DNA from: Hirudinaria manillensis
Taxonomy: Eukaryota; Annelida; Clitellata; Hirudinida; Hirudinidae
Reading direction: 5' to 3'
DNA length: 64,000 nucleotides
Assembly (NCBI GenBank): GCA_034509925.1
Contig: CM067526.1
Coordinates: 4,969,501 to 5,033,500 of the forward strand
In this document: positions 25,749 to 37,204 of the stretch, in pieces
Layout: each line of letters opens with the position of its first letter
Position numbering within the stretch: the first letter of the stretch is position 1
The notes under the pieces: generated by a model
Databases searched by the model: none
Seen by the model: the letters and a program-made list of their open reading frames with translations, nothing else
What the model was told of the DNA's origin: nothing
Translations under genes and position numbers: made by a program

Positions 25749-28698
25749 ATGTTTTGGACGCCTGGTATTAAAAATTTGTTCAGAGGAACAACCTTGCTTT
25801 TACGGCGCAAGCTCTCTTCAAAGTGTTTGACAGTCAAAGAAGTTTATGATTTAGCTGATTTGCCTTCTCAAAGCGTGTGCATAAAAGTGTATAGTTTTTG
25901 TTGAATAGTAATGCATTTAAACAGTAAGGCTGAAAATGACCTTATATAATTTTAAAGGGATGGATAAAATCGGTGCGAAATCTCAAAAATCTTGTTTTTC
26001 TAAATATTGATGATGGATCAAATTTTAAACATCTCCAAGTTGTGATGCCATTATCATTGGATACAAGGTTGATATATTGAATCTATTTTCTGTTTTTGTG
26101 TTTATATTAAAGGATCAATAGCTTAATGTTCAATATGGCTTACTTGATAAAGCTCTAAAAAATAGCCATCATAGTTGCAGTAGATCTTAGATTCTAGATG
26201 ATAGAAGACATTAACAAAATACTCCTACTAATAGAATAGAGTTTATATGACAAATTATCAAGATTCTTAATTGGAAGTATGTCATGTTTATCATGACTCA
26301 GTCTTTTGATTTGCTCAGACATTTTTCTCTAAACATCTTAAATATAAAAAGTTATTAAAAGTCCTTTTTATTATTTCAGTGGTGCTAACTTTGGTAGTGC
26401 TGTTGAGGTACATGGAGTTTTGGAAAAATCTAAACATGCTGAGCAGAAAGTAGAACTAAAAGCATCGAAATTGAATGTCATCGGAGGATGTGAAGTTGAT
26501 GTAAAGTTAAAGATTTAAAGTTTCTTTGCATTTTGTACTCATGTATTCTTGCCCATGGAAGATGTTTAACAATATTCCAGGTATTTCCAATCAAAGTGAA
26601 ACAAAAGCAAAGTTTAGAATACATCAGATCTTATCCGCATCTGAAATTCAAAACAAGAACCCATTCCTCACTTCTGCGCATCAACGACGTAGCACATTTT
26701 GCTGCTCACGAATTCTTCAGGGTCTGTCATTGACGTTATAAATATAAAATTTTACAATTTTCCATTTTGCTTAGACACTTATTTGCTCATCTAAACATTT
26801 TGTAACATCAAGAGCAACAACTTTGTTCACGTCCACGTACCGATAATGACGACGAATGATTGCGAGGGAGCAGGAGAAGTATTCCAGGTCACTGTAAGTC
26901 GAACGAATCCTTTTTAAATCCTTCTTAGTTTAAAATTCAAGTTTCTAATGTTTTATTGACTGCCTACCCCAAAGCTGCCTGGAAATTCTGACAAATCAAA
27001 TCAAACACAAAAAGACATGTTCTTTGATGTTCCAACATTCCTCACAGTTTCTGGACAGTTCCACTTGGAAGCAGTGGCCGGGTTCTCTTGCATTTTATTT
27101 TTATGGTTCATTATCCTATAGTTCATATAGGTGCATTAATGTTGTTAATATTGTTGCAGATGTGAAGTTTGATTTCTGTTCCAGCTAATTTATGTTGTCA
27201 ATGAAAAGATAATATTTGCACAATTCTATTTAGCATTTTGTAATTTTTATAAATAAGAATATTACTAATTTGTAATGGATAATATTATTAATTTGAATTT
27301 TTAGGAATTTTCCAAAGGTTTACACCTTTGGAACGACGTGCAGAGCCGATCCCTCGCACACGAGGCACCACCTCGCAGAGTTTCACATGATTGAGGCTGA
27401 GATGTCCTTTGTCAATTCCCTCGACAGCATTAAGGAGGTTACGTTCTGCTGATGATCTCATGAGAAGAGTTTTGCCAATTAATATTTGATTTGTGTTTTC
27501 CAATGAATTAAATCATGATGATGATTGTTGCTTTTTTATTGGGAATGCAGTGCATTGAAAATCTTTTGAAAAAGATGGCCTCTGAGGTTTTGAAAAATTG
27601 TAAGGAAGATGTTGACTTTCTTTGGAAAAATGTTGCTGAACCAAAGCATGGGGTGAGAGCTAAGAATTAGTCATCACTGTTGCTATGTTAAGAAATATGT
27701 ATGTCATTAGTAGTGGTTTATATTCGTCATTTGAATGTGTTTGCCTCAGTTTTTAATTTAAGGATTATTCTTGTGATTTTAGGATAGAATAGAGGAAATT
27801 ATGTCAAAGAAGTTTCAATGGTGAAGTTTTTGATTTTCAGACGTTAAATTAATAACAAAAATTAATATTATACATGAAATGATTGTAATGTTACAGCATT
27901 ACCTACACTGAAGCCATAGAAATTTTACTGAAGTCAGATTCACAATTTGAAAAGAAAGTCTTTGTAAGTGTCGATTGTTGTGCATTTTTTGATGAACAAA
28001 AGTTAATAGATGAACAAATATGGTTTATTTTTAATAAACTTTATAACATATGTTTAGTTCATTCATTTGGCATTTGCAATTCATCTTTAAAGGAATTAAA
28101 TTTCTCTGATTCTTTTAATTCTAGTGGGGAATTGATCTGAGTAAAGAACACGAAAGATATCTCGTCGATGCATTCAATTCCACTCCGGTGTTCATCACGG
28201 ATTATCCCGCAAGCTTCACACCATTTTATGCCAAAGTCAACGAAGATGGAAAAACAGTTAAGTCGTGGTGAAGTATGTTTTTGAAGCAGTCTTTTACTGA
28301 AGGTGGCTTCTCATCAGGTGGCAATGGTCGATCTGTTATTTCCCGATGTTGGGGAGGTCTGCGGCGGAAGCTTGAGAGAACACAGACCCGATGTTTTAGC
28401 TGGAAAAATCAAGAGCCTTCAATCCCAGTCTCTCGAGTGGTTGGAAAATTTCTGTTTGCAAAGTGTTTTGAAAAATTGAATTGAATTATTTGAATGCTGA
28501 AAACGAAACGGTCGGTGGGTAGATTGTCTAATAAAAATTTGCTTGGATTTCAGGTATTTGGACCTTCGAAGGTTTGGCACGACCCCCCACGGTGGATTTG
28601 GAATAGGATATGAAAGATTCCTCCAAGTACTGCTTGGATTTGAAAATATTAAAGACATTATTCCCTTCCCAAGGACAGCTGGAAATTGCATGCTATGA
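25749..28698 (+). CDS. NARS2: Mitochondrial asparaginyl-tRNA synthetase
   Basis: Class IIb aminoacyl-tRNA synthetase that charges mitochondrial tRNA-Asn. Thirteen exons: 25749-25886, 25958-26067, 26380-26500, 26581-26721, 26813-26893, 26975-27081, 27305-27437, 27551-27652, 27783-27820, 27897-27963, 28125-28256, 28318-28439 and 28554-28698, giving 478 residues (human protein about 477). The N-terminus ([20 protein letters not shown]) is basic and amphipathic, as expected for a matrix-targeting peptide. An OB-fold follows ([17 protein letters not shown]). The catalytic domain shows motif 2 in the exon at 27305 (TFGTTCRAD, then [13 protein letters not shown]) and motif 3 as [10 protein letters not shown] near the end. 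Compared with relatives, two residues before GWIKSVRN are missing at the first exon junction. Motif 2 reads CRAD where FRAE is usual. Confidence 0.95.
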
Positions 28699-29695
28699 TC
28701 AAATACCGTCTCATATGAGTATAGGCTTAGATCATGTTATTTTGCTAATATTTGGTTAACAAAACATTAAAGGAGGTCATGTATTATGTGCTTACTTGAG
28801 GATGAAAGAATTAGTGTTGTTGTGAGCCCCCGCCAAAGGAATCTTGTTCGGTTACTACTCTATAGTATTTGAATGCTAACCTTACCGAGCTGTGCTAAAT
28901 TTAATTTATTTTATTGCCGATTGATTTAAGTTCCTTGGGAGGATGGGGAAACTGTCTATGGCCAGGGGATGCTTAAAAAAAATACGGGTTTACTGTCGAA
29001 ATAAATGTGACGACATACTAGCATCGATCCCTTAAATCCACATTGAATAAAATTTTGTTTATCTTTCGGATTTGTAGAACAAAATTGTTCGATAATATTC
29101 TGATTGAGAATTACTACCTTGTGCCGATCTTGGCGCGCGATCCACATGCTGCTGACCCCTAGGTTAAGTCTCCAATTCGGAGAAATTAGATATTTCTTTT
29201 TGGGATCTTTATTAATCACAATTAAATTTAACAATTTTTGTTTATATGACATCGAGAATCATTTTAAATTTTATAAATAATTTGTTATATTTCAAAATTA
29301 ATCAAAAATTTACTTTTAAATCTTTTATCGAATGACTTTTAGAAAGTGTAAACGGCTCTAAGGTTTTCGCTTTGGCTATTGTAGCTATTATAACTATTTG
29401 ATCTGTTGTCGTTAACAGGTGAAATTATGTAAGTTCCATATCATGGGCAGCTGGCAGGTATTGATGGCATTTAAAATCGTTATGTGATTCTTAGGAATTC
29501 ATATATGTATGTAACATGTTAATTGGATTATCTTCATTATTGATGTTATGGTTCAATAAACTGGGCGTCCCCCAACATGTCATTGCCAATGGAATTGCTA
29601 TTCAACATGTTTTGCAAAATAAATAAGATGTTGACGTTATAAATTCTGACTTTAAACATTTTACAGATGTTATTTTCCCACTCTTCTTAAATTTC
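28699..29695. other. Spacer between NARS2 and DNAJC30-like gene
   Basis: No supported gene. A 98-codon minus-strand open frame (28956-29252) has no recognisable domain and no conserved start. Acceptor-like TTTTACAG ends at 29666, just before the next gene. Confidence 0.5.
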
Positions 29696-29701
29696 TTGGC
29701 C

Positions 29702-30301
29702 ATGAAGACACACTTCTACAGTCAGCTATGCAGGAGCATTTTAGATACAAGATATATGCCAAACCTGTGGGCAAAATGTTATTACTCTTCACAAACTCAT
29801 TATGATTTGCTTAATATATCTCCAAATGCCTCAAACTCTCAAATCAAAGCTGCCTATTTTCGACTTTCCAAGAAATATCACCCTGATGTTAACAAAGGCG
29901 CAGATGCAAAGCTAAACTTTAACAGAATATCTGAGGCTTATAAAGTTTTAATCAATACTGGGCAAAGAAATGAATACGATAGGCAAATATCTCATACAAA
30001 ACAAAGTGATAAAACAAAGAGCAGTTTTAATGGTGATGGATCTATATACAGGAATACCAGAATATCCAAAGTTAAGAGAAATTCCAGTAAACCCTACAGT
30101 GGACAGACAGCTCATTTTGATTTTGATGAATTCTTCAGAAATCATTACCCAGAAATGATTAAGAAAGCACATGAATCTAAAATCAGAAAAGAAATGTTTG
30201 AACAAGAAATGAAAGAAAGGTTAAATGAAGAAAAATCACTGCGCATATTAAAATTTGGAGTACTATGCGTGATTTTGTTAATTATGATAGCAGCGAGATG
30301 A
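29702..30301 (+). CDS. DNAJC30: DNAJC30-type mitochondrial J-domain protein
   Basis: Intronless J-domain cochaperone. In vertebrates DNAJC30 sits in the mitochondrial inner membrane, binds ATP synthase and promotes complex I repair. Counting from an alternative ATG two codons upstream (29696), the J domain spans residues about 35-100 (HYDLLNISPNASNSQIKAAY) and keeps the essential HPD at 62-64. The N-terminus is basic and targeting-like. The C-terminal half carries the DNAJC30 signature FDFDEFF..HYPE, then a charged helix (KEMFEQEMKERLNEEKSLR) and one membrane helix (FGVLCVILLIMIAA) at the very end. Length is 199-201 residues, near the vertebrate 226. An AATAAA signal follows at 30351-30356. 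The human gene is also single-exon, so lack of introns need not mean retroposition. Confidence 0.88.
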   Translation: MKTHFYSQLCRSILDTRYMPNLWAKCYYSSQTHYDLLNISPNASNSQIKAAYFRLSKKYHPDVNKGADAKLNFNRISEAYKVLINTGQRNEYDRQISHTKQSDKTKSSFNGDGSIYRNTRISKVKRNSSKPYSGQTAHFDFDEFFRNHYPEMIKKAHESKIRKEMFEQEMKERLNEEKSLRILKFGVLCVILLIMIAAR

Positions 30302-32350
30302 ATGTTCTTTGAATAATGTGTCTTCTAGTTTATTTCCTCTACTTATAAACAATAAAGAAACATCAATTTCATAGGAATTAGTCTTAGGGAATTCATAAAA
30401 TATCCATTATGCAAATAATCCAGATGGTATGATGGAGACTGGTCATAATTTTTAGGGCATGGTAAATATTACAATAAAGTTGATTTGGTGCAAGTTGGCC
30501 AAATAGGTAGAATTCCCTCAAGCAGCAGTTACGGTAACAGTCCTTTTGTATCGTGTTTGGTACTGGGTAGGATGATATACAAACGGCAATTGATTAAGAA
30601 GTACCTTCACATCTTGGAATATGTGGGCTAAATTCATAACAATTAATGCTTGTACATAGTTACCACTTTTAACAAGCTTAAAAAATCTTTGAATGAAATG
30701 GTGTGTCCCACTTCCGTCTCTCTTAGATCCATCATTGCCCCATTGTATTGTCTTCTTTCATGTAGGTCTAAGTGTTGAGGAGGGACTGAGTATTGAAAGT
30801 AAATTATTTTAATGTTCAATTGTTCCTCTTGAACTGTGACTTATTTTCAGATATATTTATGTAATAAGTAGTAAAAATTTCCAATCAGTGGGCAACAAGT
30901 GTCCACATTTTTTTATTTGTTTAATTTCATGATACATTTAGAAAATACAAACATGTATCTCAACTCTGGGCATGTAAGGATTTTACTTTTGTCCCAACTG
31001 CACTCTTAAAATTTCTAAACACTTTTTTTAACTGGAAGTAATCCAACGTCTTGCTGTAAATTTGAAGTAACTAAATTTTATGAGGTTATCGTTATCAAGA
31101 AACTTTAGTTTGTGACGCATTAACGATGGCCTTATCCCATTCAAATTTAGACCTGGTATAGAGAACTATAGAATCAGCGGCTCCTTAGAAATTAAAAATT
31201 GGCACCGACGTTATCCGGTTCGGCTAGGCTTAGCTACAAATCGCTCGGTTCAGCGGCTCCCAGGTCTACCATAAATCAGACGCAAAGACCTTAACCAGAA
31301 AGTTGACATTAGACATCCGAAATGAAGGTGCTCATATTGTATGACCAAGATACAGCGAAAACACTTATCGTCATCCACCAAAGTGAACTTTTAAAAAGAC
31401 GCATTTTCGAAAAGTCAAGCAAGTCGGGTATATCTTAGTAAAGGCTTTTGTGTTCCCGCTGCGCAAGATTTAACACAGCAGCCATCGATAAACTTGTTTG
31501 TCTGGTTCATTGACATCCAATACGGTCGGGTTGATTCGAATTGCTTCAATGCATTGTTTCGAATAGGAGATATAACATGTTATTGTGTTGCGTTGCATAA
31601 TAAAGGTCAATATAAATAGCCTTAGGGTTAAGTCCTCATACATCTCACGCCCAGGTGTCTACATTTGAGTAAATTTGCTCATTAACATTAAGCTTTGTCA
31701 TAAAGTCAATTCGTAAACAACAAAACATTAATACTTTAATGCGATATTTTCTCCAAGTTAATTTTTCTCAAAATTTTTAAAGTTTCTAGATCTCTACAGG
31801 TTTTTGTTGGACCCAAGAGAAATAAGGAGCAGTATAAGGTATTGTCAAATTATATGATTATGATGGATATAATATTCAATACAAGATTTAGTCTGGAGCT
31901 AAACTAAAAAAGTTGACAAACGACATTACGTTCGAGCTGTTTGTAAGGACGAATAAAACTCATGGGAACTAATAAGTAATTCGCACACCTTCTGATTTGG
32001 TGGATGTGTCGTGACAAAATGCGAAAAGAAATTGTAAAATAATCGCTTTAGATAATATTTTCACTCAGAGCTTTTAGAGCTCTGGAATCTTTAAATTGAT
32101 TGAGAATGTCTATGTGCTTCTTGTTTCATAAGAGACTGTTTAAAACCCACATTTACAAAGTAATAAGTTCAGTTTGTTAAAAAAACTCTTTAAGAGAATA
32201 AGCTCCTGATCGCAAACTTTGTTATGTGACGGCAGTGTTGGGCGGTCGTTGTTTGCCTTCCTTTCTCTGAGGAGCACGATTAGGTTATTCTGTGGCGCTG
32301 AATCAAGATAATCATGGATATTTAGACCTAAGTTATTTTCCTGTTAAAAC
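30302..32350. other. Spacer upstream of SPPL3
   Basis: Two kilobases without a supportable exon on either strand. A ten-base direct repeat (CAGCGGCTCC) occurs at about 31177 and 31253. The last 150 bases are relatively GC-rich and probably hold the SPPL3 promoter and 5' UTR. Confidence 0.5.
30351..30356 (+). terminator. Poly(A) signal of DNAJC30-like gene
   Basis: Canonical AATAAA 50 bases after the stop codon. Confidence 0.75.
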
Positions 32351-35300
32351 ATGGCTGAAAGCAAAGTCGAACAAGCTTTGGACACTGGTGCGAATGTCGA
32401 TCCTACGACATACACATTGTGGGTTTTAAATTTTACAACTTGTCAGTGCAATGACGCGTTTTTTATAAAATAATTCTAGAGTCATAATTATTGTAAGGAA
32501 ATCTACTGCAAGCTTGATATCGATATTATTTCATCGCATTTATTTAACGATTCGTTGGCACTTGTTTTTAATTTATGCTTTACTCCATTATTTTATCACT
32601 TGAAGGAACTTTTTGTCACACATACATATAGCCAATTTATATATAACATGGACAATATATTTGATTCTAACTTATCATAGCTGACATTATCTTGGAAAGT
32701 CTATGCTTGCTTACATGTTGAGTCTGCTTTATTGATTAACTTTTGTTTGTAATGCATTAATTTGTAAGCATTGAAGATTAAATTTCTTTAAACTAAATTA
32801 TTAATTATTAAATTATTAAGTATTAAACTAAGCATATTGTCTGCCTACTTCATTTGAACATTATTTGATTTATTTTATCCATTATTGCAATTTCAGAGCA
32901 TATTCAATGGTAGATTCATCAAGGCTGTTCACTTTCATTATCTCAATACTTTTGATAGTTTATGGCAGTTTCAGGTTACTATTTTCTTATTATTTTGTTT
33001 AAAATTTCTATTATTAATAATTGCAGGCCTTTTTGGCCACAAATGTATGAGCAGGAGCTACCATATAATTCTGCACTAACAAAATACATGGTTGAATCAA
33101 GTTGCATTCCTTTTTGATTCCTTTTAATTTGAAAAAATACTCAGGTCTTTAAAAATGGAGAGAGAATCAAGGGAGAAACTTCTGACATTCAGTTTTGGTT
33201 CTAATGAAAACGAGGACAACAAAGGTGAATGTTTACAAGAACTTAAGCAAACATTATAAAGTTGTTTTTAATCTGAGTTGAGTAATAATTAGTGATCCAA
33301 AATATGTGAAATTTTAACTCCAGTGAAAGCATATTTAAATCTTAAAATGGTTAAAATAAATTGATTTATTATTAGCTGAACATATTAATCTAGGGTGACA
33401 TCAAATAATTATTTAATTATAATTAATAATATTAACTTACTGAAAGAAATTGTCACAAATTTCTACCTCTAAGGCCATCATTTTGGTAATTATGAAGAAA
33501 TGGCTAAAAATTTATTTTGAGATATCATTTTAAAAGTTACTTAAAGAATTTAAAGTAAATTCATATATTATTCATATATATTCATATGCATTTGTCATTA
33601 AAAATAGACAAGTTTGCAGCTAAAAATCATTAAAACGTACAAGGTCTGGGAAAAACTTCAAAACACAAATTTATTATTATTTTTTGTAATAAAGGAATTT
33701 TAATTTTGGTATTATTTTGCAGATATTTTTAGAGTTTGAAACTAATTGTTTAATTACAAGGATTACTTAAGGTAGTATTATACTAGATGAAAGATAATGG
33801 TTGGTTACCAGAATGAGTTAGATTTTATTTGTTTTAATTTGTTACCTTATATTATTTCTCATCAAAACCACTAATCAAGAGGACTTAGTTCAGATTGTTC
33901 TGGTAAATGACTGTTGTTAGACACAGTTTTCTAGACCTTAATTCTTGTATTCAGGTATTATTTACGTAGAACAAAAAGTGGCTGACTTCATTTTAAATTA
34001 CAGAAGCAAATAATGTCTTGCTTTGTAATAGTTTAAGTTTTAATTTTTAAAATTTTTTTAATCATAAAAGGGATTAAATGCACATACCTTGCGAATGTTG
34101 ATGTTAGTTCTGCCTCACAAAATTGTTTAATAATGATTTTTCTTCAAATTGTTTTATTATTTGCTTTGATATCGTTCTGATCTTTCATATTGATGGACAA
34201 GCAGGGGTGCAGACATTGGATGCCTGTCAGGCCGTCATGATGCCCCTCGGAGCGTCTCTTTCCCTCCTCATAATGTTCCTCTTTTTTGATTCCCTTCAAC
34301 TTGTCTTTGCCATTTGCTCTGCAAGTGAGTTAACATTTGCTAATAATAATAATGATAACTTAAGCAACATTTTTTTTTTGATTTTTGATTTTCAGTCTTG
34401 GCTGCAGTGGCTTTTGCATTCTTACTTCTTCCCATGTGTCAACAACTTGTAGGTCCTTGCAGTCAGAACAACAAGTGAGTCTTATTTGTCTCATCAGTTC
34501 AGTGGTAGCCTTCAACTTGTTTTGTTCTTTTCAGGATTTCTTTTGGTTGCTGTGGTAGGTTCACTCCTGCTGAGATTTTGTCATTCTGTCTCTCGTCAGG
34601 AATCGTCTGCATCTGGGTGGTTACAGGCCACTGGATTCTCATGGATGGTGATTTTGTTATTACTTGCATATACATGTATGTATAATGGACATATCTTTTT
34701 GTTTGGAACCAAGTGGAAGTGGAATATGTTGAGATTTAATGAATGTATAAGTGTGATTCTAAAATAACTTATTAATTGATTATAATATGCTAGATGCATA
34801 AATGATTGTCTTAATAATTGATATGGAATCACAATCAACTGAATCAGTTTCATGCTAAAGCTTTAGGAATGGGACTTTGTGTTGCATTCATAGCTCTTGT
34901 ACGACTTCCTAGTCTTAAAGTTTCTACCCTACTCCTTATTGGCTTGTTGGTCTATGACGTGTTCTGGGTGAGTTCGCGAGGCGACGTTCCGTCACGCAAC
35001 GATTTATTAATTTTTTTTGTCAACATTTTTAGGTTTTCTTCTCTTCATACATATTCAGCACAAATGTCATGATGAAAGTTGCAACTCAGCCAGCAGAAAA
35101 TCCAGTAGGAATTTGAGATTCTTTTTAATTTTTAATGCGTTTTTTGTTTTCTTTGTAACTAGACTTTTATCTTCTTTATGCACTGCTTGTCATTGCTGCT
35201 TACTTAACATGGCAGTTTTGTTCTTTAATAGATTGGAATTTTGTCCAAGAAACTTAATTTATTTTCTATGGCAAGCGAAGCACCGAAGTTGTCGCTGCCG

Positions 35301-36362
35301 GGAAAGTTAATTTTTCCGAGGTAAAGAGATGCTGAAGATGCTGAGAGTGCAAAAAATTTGAAATGAATTTTAATTTAATTTTATTAAAAATCTTTTCAGC
35401 ATGCAAAATACAGGACATTATTCAATGCTTGGACTTGGTGACATCGTGAGTGATTTAAATGACTGTGACACGTGACTCTGTGTTTGCGATTCCCATCAAT
35501 AATTCTAATGACATACATTTCCTCCAACATCGATTTTCTTGGCATTAATTAATTGCATTTTATTTTGTGCAAAATTAATGTTATTTATTGATTAAACAAG
35601 GTTTTGTTCCAAGATTTATTGATATTTGAAGAGTTTGTTTTTTTTTTAAACAAATTGCATAATTGTGGAGAATTTGTGGATTTAATAGATTTTTTTTTTT
35701 TTTGGTAACTTCAATTTATTATTTTCAGGTGATGCCAGGCCTGTTGTTGTGTTTCGTGCTAAGATATGATGCTTACAAACGAAGTCAACTGAATGATGTA
35801 GAACAATTTGTTGCACCTTCCTTGACATGCTCTCAAAAGATCACCTATTTCCACTGTTCTCTCATTGGTTACTTTCTAGGTCAGTTTACACGGTCTATTT
35901 ACACGATGTTGTTTGTGAACATTCATAAGAAGTTGGTTAGAAGAGTACTTTTCATTTGATTATTTAGGTCTCCTCACAGCAACATTTTCATCAGAAGTAT
36001 TTCAGGCGACTCAGCCAGCACTTTTGTACCTCGTTCCTTTCACGCTCCTTCCACTTCTCCTCATGGCCTATTTCAAAGTTTGTTTATTATTGTCTTGAAT
36101 CATGAATCCTTTGAAAGTGGAATTAATAATCTGGTGATAACTAATTAATAAATTTGTTTAATCGGATAACCTCTTGGATAACATTGAATGTTCGTATTAA
36201 AATGTTATAATAAAATGTTAAAATAAAGTTTAAGTTAAATCTAAAAGCGATCCGTACATTTCATAATTTGAAGGCGAAGCGTTTTTTTTTTAGGGTGATC
36301 TAAGAAAAATGTGGAGTGAGCCCTTCAGAGCACTCGTTCCAGCAAAAAATCTCGAGGTCTGA
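32351..36362 (+). CDS. SPPL3: Signal peptide peptidase-like 3 (intramembrane protease)
   Basis: Golgi GxGD aspartyl protease that cuts type II membrane proteins, notably glycosyltransferases. Thirteen exons: 32351-32418, 32897-32974, 33145-33224, 34205-34324, 34396-34474, 34535-34647, 34861-34967, 35033-35104, 35232-35320, 35400-35445, 35729-35879, 35968-36077 and 36294-36362, giving 393 residues (human about 384). Catalytic motif 1 is YDVFW (exon 34861-34967) and motif 2 is LGLGD (exon 35400-35445). The PAL motif appears as QPALLYLVP (exon 35968-36077). SPPL3-specific stretches include [28 protein letters not shown] and the C-terminal [11 protein letters not shown] ending LEV. Nine hydrophobic spans are expected and most are visible. 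The N-terminal soluble segment after SFRSL is shorter than in vertebrates and not Asn-rich. The stop TGA at 36360 faces SAMHD1, which is transcribed towards it. Confidence 0.96.
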
Positions 36363-37204
36363 CGAGTGGTTTTAGGCAGTCTCGTTGTCATCGAAATGAT
36401 TCCGGAAACTCCGCACGTCGCCGGAACTTCGCGTCCGGAGTTTCCGAGGGCTCGGCTCTCGTCGTTTTGCCGCCCGGGACTTTTGGATGGGACCGAATAA
36501 TTGAGGAGTGACTTCTTCAATTTTAGTATTACTAGTCTATTTTTGTTGCATTTATTCGAATCAGGTTGCTTTGCGATTTAGTTTTGTGTGCAATTGTTTT
36601 TATAATTTTCGTGACAATGTTTGCTTATTGTTAGCTTATGGAATTACTTTTTGTTTATATTTGTGAGCTTTTTACTCCACGAAATCACCAGCTACATCTC
36701 TCATTGAATCGTGACATTTAACTAGTAGCATGAATTATTATTATTATTATTATTAATTTAAATCACTACCTTTGTTCAATCAAAAGTCTTAAACATTTCA
36801 TCGGACTTTTGGTCCGCGACGGGATTATTTCAGAGACGTTATCAAAGTCATTGCGTTTGTTTGATTTGCGCACATTGGTTCAAACCGACCCGCCGACGTT
36901 GTGGCGTGAACTCCTGTTTGATACACTATTTTCAAAGTCTTTGCTTCTTCTTAGTCTGTGTTTTCACGAACAACATGCGGTACTAAAGAACTTTGATATT
37001 AACCCGATCGAGTCAAAACGACGAAAATCGACGTCTGAAAGATTGCTTCTCTTCGAAACATTTCTTAGTTACGATTGTAAGGAGGAGGAGGAGGTAAGGA
37101 TCGATCGGCGAATTATTAACAAATTGAACAAATTATTTTATTATAAATATGAAAACTGGGGAAGTAATAATAATCATGCATTCACTACAAATACTGATAC
37201 AAAT
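36363..37204. other. Convergent 3' region of SPPL3 and SAMHD1
   Basis: Holds both 3' UTRs. A 163-codon plus-strand open frame (36809-37300) overlaps the SAMHD1 last exon on the other strand and has no domain, so I do not call it. A minus-strand AATAAA (37137-37142 on plus) lies 63 bases past the SAMHD1 stop. Confidence 0.55.
37137..37142 (-). terminator. Poly(A) signal of SAMHD1
   Basis: AATAAA on the minus strand, 63 bases past the stop codon. Confidence 0.65.

Noticed and set aside
28956..29252. 98-codon minus-strand frame
   Set aside because: No family, no splice context; could be part of an old repeat but I cannot support it.
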